Notes under the pieces: generated by a model
Seen by the model: only the letters and a program-made list of their open reading frames with translations
The model's database searches: none
What the model was told of the DNA's origin: nothing
From: Streptomyces sp. BV286
Lineage (GTDB): Bacteria > Actinomycetota > Actinomycetes > Streptomycetales > Streptomycetaceae
Length of the DNA: 64,000 nt
Reading direction: 5' to 3'
NCBI RefSeq assembly: GCF_019090165.1
Contig: NZ_JAHRIB010000056.1
Coordinates: 26,398-90,397, forward strand
Position numbers and translations under genes: made by a program
Shown here: piece after piece, positions 25,074-33,582 of the stretch
Position numbering within the stretch: the first letter of the stretch is position 1
Layout: every line of letters starts with the position of its first letter

Positions 25074-26900
25074 CTACGCCCGGTACAGGGCCTCGACCTC
25101 CGACGCGTACGCGTTCTCGATCGCCTTCCGCTTCAGCTTCAGGGACGGGGTCAGCAGGCCGTGTTCCTCGGTGAACTGATGGGCCAGTATGCGGAAGGTG
25201 CGGATCGACTCGGCCTGGGAGACGAGCGTGTTCGCGGCGACCACGGCCCGTCGCACCTCGGTCTCCAGGTCGGAGTCCCGCACCAGCTCCGACGGGGTGA
25301 GCCGGGACTTGCCCCGCATCTGCAGCCAGTGCTCGACCGCCTCCCCGTCGAGGGTGACGAGCGCCGCGATGTACGGCCGGTCGTTGCCGACGACGATGCA
25401 CTGCGCGACCAGCGGGTGGTCGCGCACCCGCTCCTCCAGGACTCCCGGCGAGACGCTCTTGCCGCCGGAGGTCACCAGGATCTCCTTCTTGCGCCCGGTG
25501 ATGGTGAGATAGCCGTCCTCGTCGAGCGCGCCGATGTCACCGGTGGCGAGCCAGCCGTCGTGCAGGGCCGCGTCGGTGGCCTTCGGGTCGCCCAGGTAGC
25601 CCTGGAAGACGTTGTCGCCGCGCAACCAGATCTCGCCGTCGTCCGCGATGTGCACGGTCGTGCCCGGGAGGGGCTGGCCGACGGTCCCGTACCGGGTGCG
25701 CTCGGGCGGGTTGGCGGTCGCGGCGGCCGTCGACTCGGTGAGGCCGTACCCCTCGTAGATCTGCACGCCGGCGCCCGCGAAGAACAGCCCGAGCCGCCGG
25801 TCCATCGCCGAACCGCCGGACATCGCGTGCTTCACGCGCCCGCCCATCGCGGTACGGATCTTGGCGTAGACGAGTTTGTCGAAGAGCTGGTGCTGCATCC
25901 GCAGTGCCGCGGAGGGCCCGGGACCGATGCCCCACGCCTTCGCCTCCACCGCGTCCGCGTAACGCACCGCGACCTCGACGGCCTTCTCGAACGGGCCCCC
26001 CTTGCCCTCCCGCTCGGCCTTCCGCCGGGCCGCGTTGAACACCTTCTCGAAGATGTACGGCACGGCCAGGAAGAACGTCGGCCGGAACGCGGCCAGGTCG
26101 GGCAGCAGGGCCGCCGCGTTGAGCTGCGGCTGGTGGCCGAACTTCACCCTCCCCCGGATCGCGGCGACCTGCACCATCCGCCCGAAGACGTGCGCGAGCG
26201 GCAGGAACAGCAGGGTGGCCGCCTCGTCGCCGCGCTTGGAGCGGAAGAGCGGCTCCCAGCGCTCGATCGCCGTGTCCGTCTCGAACATGAAGTTGGCGTG
26301 CGTCAGGACGCAGCCCTTGGGGCGGCCCGTGGTGCCGGACGTGTAGATGATCGTCGCCGTCGACTCCGGGGTGACCGCGCGCCGGTGCCGGTGCACCACT
26401 TCGTCGTCGATGTGCCCGCCCGCCTCGTACAGCTCCTGCACGGCGCCCGCGTCGAGCTGCCACAGCTTGTGCAGCGTCGGCAGCCGGTCGATGACCGTGG
26501 CGATGGTCATCGCGTGGTCCTCGTGCTCGACCATCGCGGCCGACACCTGGGCGTCGTGCAGCATCCAGAAGACCTGCTCGGCCGACGAGGTGGAGTAGAT
26601 CGGCACGACCTGCGCGCCGATCGACCACAGCGCGTAGTCGAAGAGGGTCCACTCGTAGCGCGTACGGGACATGATCGCGACCCGGTCGCCGAACCGGACG
26701 CCCTGCGCCAGCAGGCCCTTCGCGAGCGCGAGGACCTCGTCACGGAACTCGGCGGACGTCACGTCGCGCCACTGGCCGTGTTCGTCCTTGCGGCCCAGTG
26801 CGATGTAGAGCGGATCCTCCTGGGCATAATCGAAGACGGCATCGGCCAGGCCGCCCACTGGCGGTGCCGACGCCAGGGGAGGGTTGGTGAACTCGCGCAA
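25074..26900 (-). CDS. Long-chain fatty acid-CoA ligase (FadD15-like)
   Basis: A 608-residue AMP-forming acyl-CoA synthetase. AMP-binding motif TIIYTSGTTGRPKGCVLTHA, then YEGYGLTESTA, LATGDIGALDEDGYLTITGR (the Asp contacts ribose) and KEILVTSGGKSVSPGVLEER with the C-terminal catalytic Lys in SLKLKRKAIEN. It activates fatty or related carboxylic acids to CoA thioesters. I chose the TTG at 26900 because AAGGAG precedes it by 5 nt. It lies in the same direction as the ABC importer, which may deliver its substrate. An upstream palindrome at 27052 may be its operator. Confidence 0.92.
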   Translation of the reverse strand: MREFTNPPLASAPPVGGLADAVFDYAQEDPLYIALGRKDEHGQWRDVTSAEFRDEVLALAKGLLAQGVRFGDRVAIMSRTRYEWTLFDYALWSIGAQVVPIYSTSSAEQVFWMLHDAQVSAAMVEHEDHAMTIATVIDRLPTLHKLWQLDAGAVQELYEAGGHIDDEVVHRHRRAVTPESTATIIYTSGTTGRPKGCVLTHANFMFETDTAIERWEPLFRSKRGDEAATLLFLPLAHVFGRMVQVAAIRGRVKFGHQPQLNAAALLPDLAAFRPTFFLAVPYIFEKVFNAARRKAEREGKGGPFEKAVEVAVRYADAVEAKAWGIGPGPSAALRMQHQLFDKLVYAKIRTAMGGRVKHAMSGGSAMDRRLGLFFAGAGVQIYEGYGLTESTAAATANPPERTRYGTVGQPLPGTTVHIADDGEIWLRGDNVFQGYLGDPKATDAALHDGWLATGDIGALDEDGYLTITGRKKEILVTSGGKSVSPGVLEERVRDHPLVAQCIVVGNDRPYIAALVTLDGEAVEHWLQMRGKSRLTPSELVRDSDLETEVRRAVVAANTLVSQAESIRTFRILAHQFTEEHGLLTPSLKLKRKAIENAYASEVEALYRA

Positions 26901-27051
26901 TCCCGCTCCTTCGGTGCTTCGCAGCGCCGTGAAAGCTACCCCAACGGGAGCCGCGGCGGGAGGGGTGACGAATTACCCGGGGCCGGACGTTCGCCCTGGT
27001 CAACCCTTCAAATCCGGCCACAAGGGGGAAGGCCGGGACGGAATCCTTACT

Positions 27052-27061
27052 CTTACGTAAG
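27052..27061. promoter_or_regulatory. Palindrome CTTACGTAAG upstream of the acyl-CoA ligase
   Basis: A perfect 10-bp palindrome 152 bp upstream of the ligase start, set in an AT-richer patch (27040-27090) that stands out from its surroundings and probably contains the ligase promoter. The rest of the 287-bp gap to the LysR stop shows nothing else. Confidence 0.4.
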
Positions 27062-27187
27062 TTTCGGTTCCGTAATCTCCACGGAATCTGTACGACCCGT
27101 TTACGCGCCGTCGGGTGCGTGGCCGAGGCCCGGGGAGGTGCTCGGGAACCGGTGCGGCGGGCCCGGCCGAGGTGACGCACCCCGTGC

Positions 27188-28054
27188 TCAGCGAGCGCGG
27201 TGCAGTCTGTCGCCGGCCGACAGGATCGAGGCCGCCAGCGCGTCCGCCGCACCCTTGGCCGCCGTGTGGCGTCTGCCGTGGACCAGGACGAACTCCACCT
27301 CGCCGAGCTCCGGCAGGCCCGCGCGGTCGGGAACGCGGAAGAGGCCCGGCGGGATCAGGCCCCGTGAGTGGGCCATCACTCCGAGCCCGGCGCGGGCCGC
27401 CGCGACGAGGCCGTTGAGGCTGCCGCTCGTGCACGCGATGCGCCAGGACCGGTCCTGGCGCTCCAGGGCCTCCAGGGCCAGGGCCCGGGTGATGCCCGGC
27501 GGCGGGTAGACGATCAGCGGGACGGGGCGGTCGGGATCCAGCCGCAGGCGTTCCGCGCCGATCCAGACCAGCCGGTCGTGCCAGACCAGTTCGCCGCGCG
27601 GGTCCCCGGGGCGGCGCTTGGCCAGCACCAGGTCGAGCTTCCCGTCGGCGAGCCGCTCGTGCAGGGTGCCCGAGAGCTCGACCGTCAGCTCCAGATCGAC
27701 CTCCGGATGGTCGTGACGGAAGCCCTCCAGGATCTCGGTCAGCCGGGTGAGTACGAAGTCCTCCGAGGCGCCGAACCGCAGCCGGCCGCGCAGCCGCGTC
27801 CCCGTGAAGAACGCCGCCGCCTGCTCGTGCGCCTCCAGGATCCGGCGCGCGAACCCGAGCATCGCCTCGCCGTCCTCCGTCAGTTCCACCGAGTGGGTGT
27901 CCCGGGTGAACAGCTGCCGGCCGGTGGCGCCCTCCAGGCGTCGCACGTGCTGGCTGACCGTGGACTGCCGCAGCCCGAGCCGCCGGGCCGCCTGGGTGAA
28001 GCTCAGCGTCTGGGCCACGGCCAGGAAGGTGCGCAGCTGCGAGGGCTCGTACAC
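27188..28054 (-). CDS. LysR-family transcriptional regulator
   Basis: A 288-residue LTTR: N-terminal winged helix (LRTFLAVAQTLSFTQAARRL, GLRQSTVSQHVRRLE, ATGRQLFTRDTHSVELTEDG) and a periplasmic-binding-like effector domain (LRFGASEDFVLTRLTEILEG). GTG start. It is divergent from the SBF-type transporter gene at 28193, with a 138-bp shared region. This is the classical LysR layout, so the transporter is its probable target. Confidence 0.92.
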   Translation of the reverse strand: MYEPSQLRTFLAVAQTLSFTQAARRLGLRQSTVSQHVRRLEGATGRQLFTRDTHSVELTEDGEAMLGFARRILEAHEQAAAFFTGTRLRGRLRFGASEDFVLTRLTEILEGFRHDHPEVDLELTVELSGTLHERLADGKLDLVLAKRRPGDPRGELVWHDRLVWIGAERLRLDPDRPVPLIVYPPPGITRALALEALERQDRSWRIACTSGSLNGLVAAARAGLGVMAHSRGLIPPGLFRVPDRAGLPELGEVEFVLVHGRRHTAAKGAADALAASILSAGDRLHRAR

Positions 28055-28192
28055 GCCCTCCAGGCTATCGCGGTACGTGATGACAGTCAGAGCGGTATGA
28101 CGGATTCCCGATCACGGTGTCGAGGAGGACGATGGAGAGGGCACGAGCCGGCACTGAACCGCCGCACTGAACCGACTGAGCAACGGAGCACC

Positions 28193-29236
28193 GTGAAACG
28201 CCTGAAGTGGCCGTCCTGGCTGCCGATAGACCCGTACATCCTGCTGCTGCTCGGGACGGTGGGGCTCGCCGCCCTGCTGCCCGCCCGGGGCACCGGCGCC
28301 GATGTAGCCTCCGGAGCCTCCACCGCCGCGATCGCCTTCCTCTTCTTCCTCTACGGGGCCCGGCTGTCCACGCGTGAGGCGATGGACGGGGTGCGGCACT
28401 GGCGCCTGCACGTCACCGTCCTGGCCTGCACGTTCCTGGTGTTCCCGCTGCTCGGCCTGGCCGCCCGCGGGCTCGAACCGGTGTTCCTGGACCACTCGCT
28501 CTACACCGGACTGCTCTTCCTCACCCTCGTCCCCTCGACCGTCCAGTCCTCGATCGCCTTCACCTCGATGGCGCGCGGCAACGTGCCCGCCGCGATCTGC
28601 GCGGGTTCCTTCTCCTCCCTGGTGGGCATCGTGCTCACCCCGCTGCTCGCCGCGGCGCTCCTCGGCAGCACCGGTGGCGGCTTCTCCGCGGACTCCCTCC
28701 TCAAGATCGTGCTCCAGCTGCTCGTGCCGTTCCTGGCCGGGCAGCTGCTGCGCCGCTGGATCGGAGGCTTCGTCACCCGCCACAAGAAGGTCCTCGGACT
28801 CGTCGACCGCGGCTCGATCCTGCTCGTCGTCTACACCGCGTTCAGCGAGGGCATGGTGCAGGGCATCTGGCACCAGGTCAGCCCGCTGCGCCTGGGCAGC
28901 CTGCTCGCCGTCGAGGCGGTGCTGCTCGCGGTCATGCTGGCGCTCACCTGGTACGGCTCGAAGGCTCTGGGCTTCACCCGCGAGGACCGTGTCGCGATCC
29001 AGTTCGCCGGGTCGAAGAAGTCCCTGGCGTCCGGACTGCCCATGGCGAGCGTGCTGTTCGGCGCGCACGCCTCGCTGGCCGTGCTGCCGCTGATGCTCTT
29101 CCACCAGATGCAGCTCATGGTCTGCGCGGTCATCGCCAAACGCCGTTCCCGGGACCCCGAGGCACGGCGGCCCGTCACCCGGGCCCCAGCCGCAGCGTCA
29201 CGAATCGCGGTCGGTACAGGGACACGTTCCGGCTGA
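28193..29236 (+). CDS. Bile acid:sodium symporter-like (SBF/BASS) transporter
   Basis: A 347-residue polytopic membrane protein with about ten hydrophobic segments (YILLLLGTVGLAALLPARG, AAIAFLFFLYGARLSTREAM, LLFLTLVPSTVQSSIAFTSM). The paired crossover-type motifs PSTVQSS and FAGSKKSLASGLPMA are those of the SBF-like YfeH/P7 group. GTG start after CGGAG. Its last 62 bp overlap the 3' end of the convergent gene. Likely sodium-coupled uptake of an organic anion, controlled by the divergent LysR regulator. Confidence 0.85.
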   Translation: MKRLKWPSWLPIDPYILLLLGTVGLAALLPARGTGADVASGASTAAIAFLFFLYGARLSTREAMDGVRHWRLHVTVLACTFLVFPLLGLAARGLEPVFLDHSLYTGLLFLTLVPSTVQSSIAFTSMARGNVPAAICAGSFSSLVGIVLTPLLAAALLGSTGGGFSADSLLKIVLQLLVPFLAGQLLRRWIGGFVTRHKKVLGLVDRGSILLVVYTAFSEGMVQGIWHQVSPLRLGSLLAVEAVLLAVMLALTWYGSKALGFTREDRVAIQFAGSKKSLASGLPMASVLFGAHASLAVLPLMLFHQMQLMVCAVIAKRRSRDPEARRPVTRAPAAASRIAVGTGTRSG

Positions 29237-30410
29237 GGTTCGCCTGGGCCGCCGCCCCGCCGCTCGCGTCCAGCCAGTTGACGTCGTAGCTCAGCACGAG
29301 CCTGCCCCGGCTGATCGCCGGATGGACCTGCGGGTTGTACGCCGCCACTCCCGCCCGCTGCTCCGGCAGCGGCGGGCTGAACCCCTTGCCGGGCCCGTGC
29401 CAGGGCCCGGTGGGGGAGCACGCCCAGTACGAGGCGATCGTCGTCAGCCCTTCGGTGCCCGCCGCCATCGTGAACAGGACGTACGTCCCCCCGTCGCGGG
29501 CGACCGCGAACGCGCTGCCGACCCCCTTGCGTTCGCCGTCCCCCAGCACGGGCTTCATATGCGAGGGGATGCTCCACCGCTCGCCGTCCCAGTACCGCCA
29601 CGCCGCCGGGTCCGCGAGCCGCCCCCGGGGCACGCGCGCGACGTACGCGTCCGACGCCGGCCGGGCGGCGGCCCGCGCGTCGTTGCCGCCGAAGACGTAC
29701 GTCCAGTCGTCGTCGTGGGTCAGGGCGGTCGTCCCGAACAGCACCCGCCGCGCCGGATCCTTCACCCGCCGCTGGTCGAGGATCCGCGTGATGCCCTCGA
29801 GGCGCAGGCCGGGCAGTGACAGCGTGGCGACCTCGGTGGCGGTGGGGACCCCGTAGATCCAGGGGTGCGCGCCGGTCGTACGGGTCCACAGCACGACCCG
29901 GACGACCTGCTCGGACGAGCCGGGGGAGCGGGGCTCGACCCGGGCCGCCACCGGCCAGCGCCACTGACCCGGCGCCGGGTCCGCGAACATCGGCGCCGGG
30001 AGCGTGCGCTTGAGCCGGCCGTCGTCCATGACCACGGCCGAGTTGCGCACCATCGGCGCGGTCGTGTCCCGCCAGGCGTAGGACTCGCCCACCGGGTTGG
30101 GCGGCCGGTGCACCTGGCCTAGGAAGGTGTCGGAGAACAGCCAGAGCACCCGTCCGTCCGGCAGCCGCACCGAGTGCGTACCGTCTCCGCCGGTCCAGTC
30201 GTCGGCCCGCGACGCGTCGTCCCCGTACCGCGCGAACTCGTCCGTGACGCCCCGGTCCGCGGCCCACGAGGTGACCGTACGGGCCCGGCAGTCGCCCTCC
30301 CGGTTCTCGTCCCCCGGGAGGGCGGTGAGCAGCACGGCGCCGAGGACCAGGGCCAGGAGCAGACCCAGACCGGTCCCCGTGCGCTGTCGTGCTCGTGTGT
30401 CGTCGGGCAC
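29175..30410 (-). CDS. DUF4185-like membrane-anchored beta-propeller protein
   Basis: A 411-residue protein with one N-terminal membrane helix (GLGLLLALVLGAVLLTALPG) and an extracellular domain. GGDGTHSVRLPDGRVLWLFS, VRNSAVVMDDGRL and VGSAFAVARDGGTYVLFTMA repeat the pattern of five-bladed-propeller glycoside-acting proteins (DUF4185/DUF5005 type). No defined activity. Its start lies 10 bp after the sialidase stop on the same strand, so the two may be co-transcribed. The 3' end overlaps the convergent transporter gene. Confidence 0.72.
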   Translation of the reverse strand: MPDDTRARQRTGTGLGLLLALVLGAVLLTALPGDENREGDCRARTVTSWAADRGVTDEFARYGDDASRADDWTGGDGTHSVRLPDGRVLWLFSDTFLGQVHRPPNPVGESYAWRDTTAPMVRNSAVVMDDGRLKRTLPAPMFADPAPGQWRWPVAARVEPRSPGSSEQVVRVVLWTRTTGAHPWIYGVPTATEVATLSLPGLRLEGITRILDQRRVKDPARRVLFGTTALTHDDDWTYVFGGNDARAAARPASDAYVARVPRGRLADPAAWRYWDGERWSIPSHMKPVLGDGERKGVGSAFAVARDGGTYVLFTMAAGTEGLTTIASYWACSPTGPWHGPGKGFSPPLPEQRAGVAAYNPQVHPAISRGRLVLSYDVNWLDASGGAAAQANLSRNVSLYRPRFVTLRLGPG

Positions 30411-30420
30411 GCCCGGGACG

Positions 30421-32382
30421 TTAGTGGCTCTTGCTCACCCGGTCCATGGGGAGCCACAGGACGGTGTCCCGGTTCACAGCCCCGTCGGTGCCGGGCGGAC
30501 CGGTCAGTTCGGCGTCGCTCAGCGCCCGGTCGTGGACCCGGACGTCGTCGACGGCGCCCGTGAAGTGGGCCCGGCTGTCAAGCCGTTGACCGACGTGCAC
30601 CCCGAACGGCCCGTTGCGGCTCACCGATCCCGGTACGTCCGCCGTACCGGTCGCCGTCCCGTCGACGGACAGCGTGAGCCGCCCGCCGCCGCGGCGCAGG
30701 ACCAGCCGGTGCCACTGTCCGTCGTTGTACGCGCCGGTCGTGCGTACGGACACCGACCGCGGGGCGTTCCCGCCGTCGCGGACGGTGATCAGGCCCTGGA
30801 TCCGGTCGCTCGCGGGTTCTCCGCGCAGCCACACCTGCGGCTGGTTGGTGCCGATCCCGCCCATCCACAGCAGCGGCTGTTCGCCCGTCGTGGCCGTGTA
30901 GCGGAACCACAGCGACGCCGTGAAGTCCTTTGCCCCGAGCGGCAGTCCGGTACGGAAGGGCAGGCGTACGGCGTCGTCCGCGCCGTCGAAGGAGAGGGCG
31001 CCGCCGGACACGCCGTCCGTTCTCTTCGCGCCGCCGAGGACCGCGGCGCGCGGTGCGCCGGGCGCGAGGTCGGCGGTGGTCGGGTCCGGGCCGCGGCGCG
31101 GGCGCAGCCAGTCCCCGGTGAACCGCGCGAAGCGGATCTCGTCGCGGGCGTCCACGGCGCCGCCCTCGTACAGCAGGCCCGCCGTGTTCCGGCCGATGCC
31201 CACCAGGTCGGAGTAGCCGGCCCAGTCCGTCGTGACCACCGTGCCCCGGTCGACGCTGTCCCAGGTGCGTCCGCCGTCGTACGAGGAGCGGATCATCATC
31301 GTGCGGCGGCGGTCCGGGTCGGCGGGACAGGCGAGCAGGAGCCTGTCGCCCAGCCGCAGCGTGGAGCCCTGCACCTGTGGCGTGTAGAGGTCCGGGAGGG
31401 CGCGGAAGGGCGCGGTGAAACTGTCGCCGCCGTCGGTGCTGAACGCCTGGGTGCGGTGCCCGAGATCGGTACCGTCCTGTTCGCGTCCGCTGACGAGGAC
31501 CGTCCCGTCGGCGCGCTCGGTCACCGTCATCTCCGACGGCTTCTGGCTGAACGTGCCGTCGTCCGCGATCGGCCGGGAGTCCGTCGCGCCGATCCGCCAG
31601 TGGTCGCCGCCGTCGTCGCTGACGACGAGCGCGGCGTGGTTCGCGCTCACCCGGCTGCCGTTCCACGTCTCGGTGTTGACGCCGAGGACGAGCCGTCCCG
31701 CGTGCCTGCCGCGGGTCAGCTGGAGACCGTGCACCGGCCCGGTCGCGTACCAGGAGTTCCAGTGCGCGGGCAGGATCTCGTCGCTGAGGTCGCGCGGCTC
31801 GGACCAGGTGAGTCCGTCGTCGTCGCTGTGCTGCAGGTGCGGGGTGCGGTCGCACGGGACGTCGCAGCCGCGGCCGTCGCCGCGGCCCGTGTTGTACGTC
31901 TCGGCCAGTACGACGCGGCCGGTCTCACGGTCCACGACCGGGGCGGGGTTGCCGTGCGTGTCGCCCGCGCCCTCGTTGACGACCTGGAGCGGGCCCCAGG
32001 TGCGGCCGCCGTCGGTGGAGCGCTTGAGGACGATGTCTATGTCACCGGCGTCACCGCAGTCGTCGACCCGGCCCTCGGCGAACGCCAGCAGGGTGCCTTT
32101 CGTCGTCCGCACGACGGCCGGAATACGGAAGCAGGCGTACCCGGGATCCTGGGAGGCCTTGAACAGCACCTGCTGTTCGAACCCGGCGACCGCCCCTGGC
32201 TCGGCGGCCGCTCCTGGCCCGGAGACGGCTCCTGGTCCGGCGGCCGGCCGGGCCTGGGCGGGGCTCGGCAGCGCCAGCAGTGCGCCGACGGCGAGCAACG
32301 CCGTGAGGGCGGTCCCGACGGGGCTTCTTCCCGGTCTGGTGGACCCGGGGGCCCGGGGGAGTGCGCGAAGACTTGACGGCAT
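30421..32382 (-). CDS. Secreted exo-alpha-sialidase (GH33) with C-terminal LamG domain
   Basis: A 653-residue precursor. Signal peptide (residues 20-45, ALTALLAVGALLALPSPAQA). The GH33 six-bladed propeller shows CFRIPAVV (FRIP with the first arginine-triad Arg), EGRVDDCGDAGDID (Asp acid/base region) and five Asp boxes (STDGGRTW, SDDDGLTW, SDDGGDHW, STDGGDSF, SYDGGRTW). From about 440 a LamG/concanavalin-like domain follows (LSFDGADDAVRLPFRTGLPL, FTASLWFRYTATTGEQ, DDVRVHDRALSDAEL). It would cleave terminal sialic acids or related nonulosonates from glycans outside the cell. ATG start. Confidence 0.92.
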   Translation of the reverse strand: MPSSLRALPRAPGSTRPGRSPVGTALTALLAVGALLALPSPAQARPAAGPGAVSGPGAAAEPGAVAGFEQQVLFKASQDPGYACFRIPAVVRTTKGTLLAFAEGRVDDCGDAGDIDIVLKRSTDGGRTWGPLQVVNEGAGDTHGNPAPVVDRETGRVVLAETYNTGRGDGRGCDVPCDRTPHLQHSDDDGLTWSEPRDLSDEILPAHWNSWYATGPVHGLQLTRGRHAGRLVLGVNTETWNGSRVSANHAALVVSDDGGDHWRIGATDSRPIADDGTFSQKPSEMTVTERADGTVLVSGREQDGTDLGHRTQAFSTDGGDSFTAPFRALPDLYTPQVQGSTLRLGDRLLLACPADPDRRRTMMIRSSYDGGRTWDSVDRGTVVTTDWAGYSDLVGIGRNTAGLLYEGGAVDARDEIRFARFTGDWLRPRRGPDPTTADLAPGAPRAAVLGGAKRTDGVSGGALSFDGADDAVRLPFRTGLPLGAKDFTASLWFRYTATTGEQPLLWMGGIGTNQPQVWLRGEPASDRIQGLITVRDGGNAPRSVSVRTTGAYNDGQWHRLVLRRGGGRLTLSVDGTATGTADVPGSVSRNGPFGVHVGQRLDSRAHFTGAVDDVRVHDRALSDAELTGPPGTDGAVNRDTVLWLPMDRVSKSH

Positions 32383-32861
32383 GGTGCGACCTGCCCTTCA
32401 TGCGTCTGGACATCTCGGACATCCCACGTCCAACGTGCGCGCCACAGACGCTACTTGGGCTCTCAGACACCTCACAAGAAGCGTGCACGAGTCGTGGTGG
32501 GGGAAGCGCGCGCACGGCCGCCGGGCGCATCCGGTGTCGTGCGGTGGTGGGTGTCCCCTCCCTCGCCGGTCGAGTGGTGGCCGGTGCCGTGACCACGCGA
32601 GCCCGTCCTGGAACTGTGGGACGCGAGGCGGTGCGGGTGGGGGACGCGGCGTGCTCCGCCCGGGGGAGTTCCCTCCGTCGGAGCAGCGACGGCGGCACCG
32701 GGGGCCACCGGGCGCCCGGGAGCCGGAGCGGCTGCCCCGCACCCTTGGCGGTCGCCCCGACCTGGAGGACCGTCGGCCGACGGGACCGGAACCCGACCGG
32801 TTCACCGGCCCGTTGATCCGGATTTCCCCTACGGACGGCTGACGCGGGCTAACGTTCCGTC
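32383..32861. other. Divergent intergenic region, no gene seen
   Basis: 479 bp between the divergent sialidase and isochorismatase-like genes. Frames here are Arg/Pro-rich shadows without ribosome sites. The direct repeat GGACATCtcGGACATCC at 32407-32423 lies 25 bp upstream of the sialidase start and could be a regulator site. Nothing else is recognised. Confidence 0.5.
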
Positions 32862-33404
32862 ATGAACGCACCGGACATGGAACCCCGTCTCGCCCTGGAC
32901 CCCGCGCGCACCGCCCTCGTGCTGGTCGACCTGATGGACCGCATCGCGGGCCTGCCCCTGGAGCCCCGCAAGGGCACCGAAGTGGTGTCGGTCGCCGCGG
33001 AGTTGGCCGCCGCCTTCCGCGCGGTGGGCGCGCCCGTCGTCCTCGTCCGGGTCGAGCGGCCCGGTGTCCCCGAGCAGCCGCCCGGCAGCGGGCTGGTCGC
33101 CGGGGTCGCGGCCGACGGCGACATCGAGATCGTGAAGCGGACCATCGGGGGCTTCCAGGGCACCGGCCTGGACGAGCGGCTGCGCGAACGCGGCATCACC
33201 ACCGTGGTGTTCGGCGGGATCGCCACCAACCTCGGCGTCGAGTCCACCGCCCGCGCCGCCGGTGACCTCGGCTACGACCTGGTCTTCGTCGAGGACGCGA
33301 TGTCGGCCCTCACCGGCCCCGAGCACGAGGCCTCGGTGAAACTGGACTTCCCCCGGCTGGGAACCGTCGTCGCGGCCTCGGAGGTGCACTTCACCAAGGG
33401 CTGA
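32862..33404 (+). CDS. Isochorismatase-fold protein lacking the catalytic cysteine
   Basis: A 180-residue cysteine-hydrolase-fold protein. The catalytic Asp (ALVLVDLMDRI) and Lys (IEIVKRTIGGFQGTGL) are in place. The cis-peptide/nucleophile loop reads FGGIATNLGVESTARAA, with Gly exactly where the family has Cys, and the whole protein contains no Cys. A subgroup with this GVEST pattern is widespread (from memory), so this is not simply a mutation, but hydrolase activity by the usual mechanism is excluded. The ATG follows 'GTTCCGTC', a weak site. Confidence 0.85.
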   Translation: MNAPDMEPRLALDPARTALVLVDLMDRIAGLPLEPRKGTEVVSVAAELAAAFRAVGAPVVLVRVERPGVPEQPPGSGLVAGVAADGDIEIVKRTIGGFQGTGLDERLRERGITTVVFGGIATNLGVESTARAAGDLGYDLVFVEDAMSALTGPEHEASVKLDFPRLGTVVAASEVHFTKG

Positions 33405-33509
33405 GCCGGACACCGCACCCGCGAGGGCCGGTCATGGTCACGGGCCGGGACGCGGGGCAAGGCTCCGTCCGCTCCCGGGGCCGCACGGGGCGCAGCCGTA
33501 CCGGCCTGA

Positions 33510-33561
33510 GGCGGGGCCCCTCCGGCGCAGGGGGCGCTCCCCGCCGGGTCGGGGCCCCGCC
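33510..33561. terminator. Bidirectional terminator-like inverted repeat
   Basis: GGCGGGGCCCC (33510-33520) and GGGGCCCCGCC (33551-33561) are perfect 11-bp arms around a GC-rich 30-nt centre that can itself fold. It lies between the convergent isochorismatase-like gene and fdhD and probably ends both transcripts. Confidence 0.65.
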
Positions 33562-33582
33562 GCCGTGTCGCGGCGAGACCGG

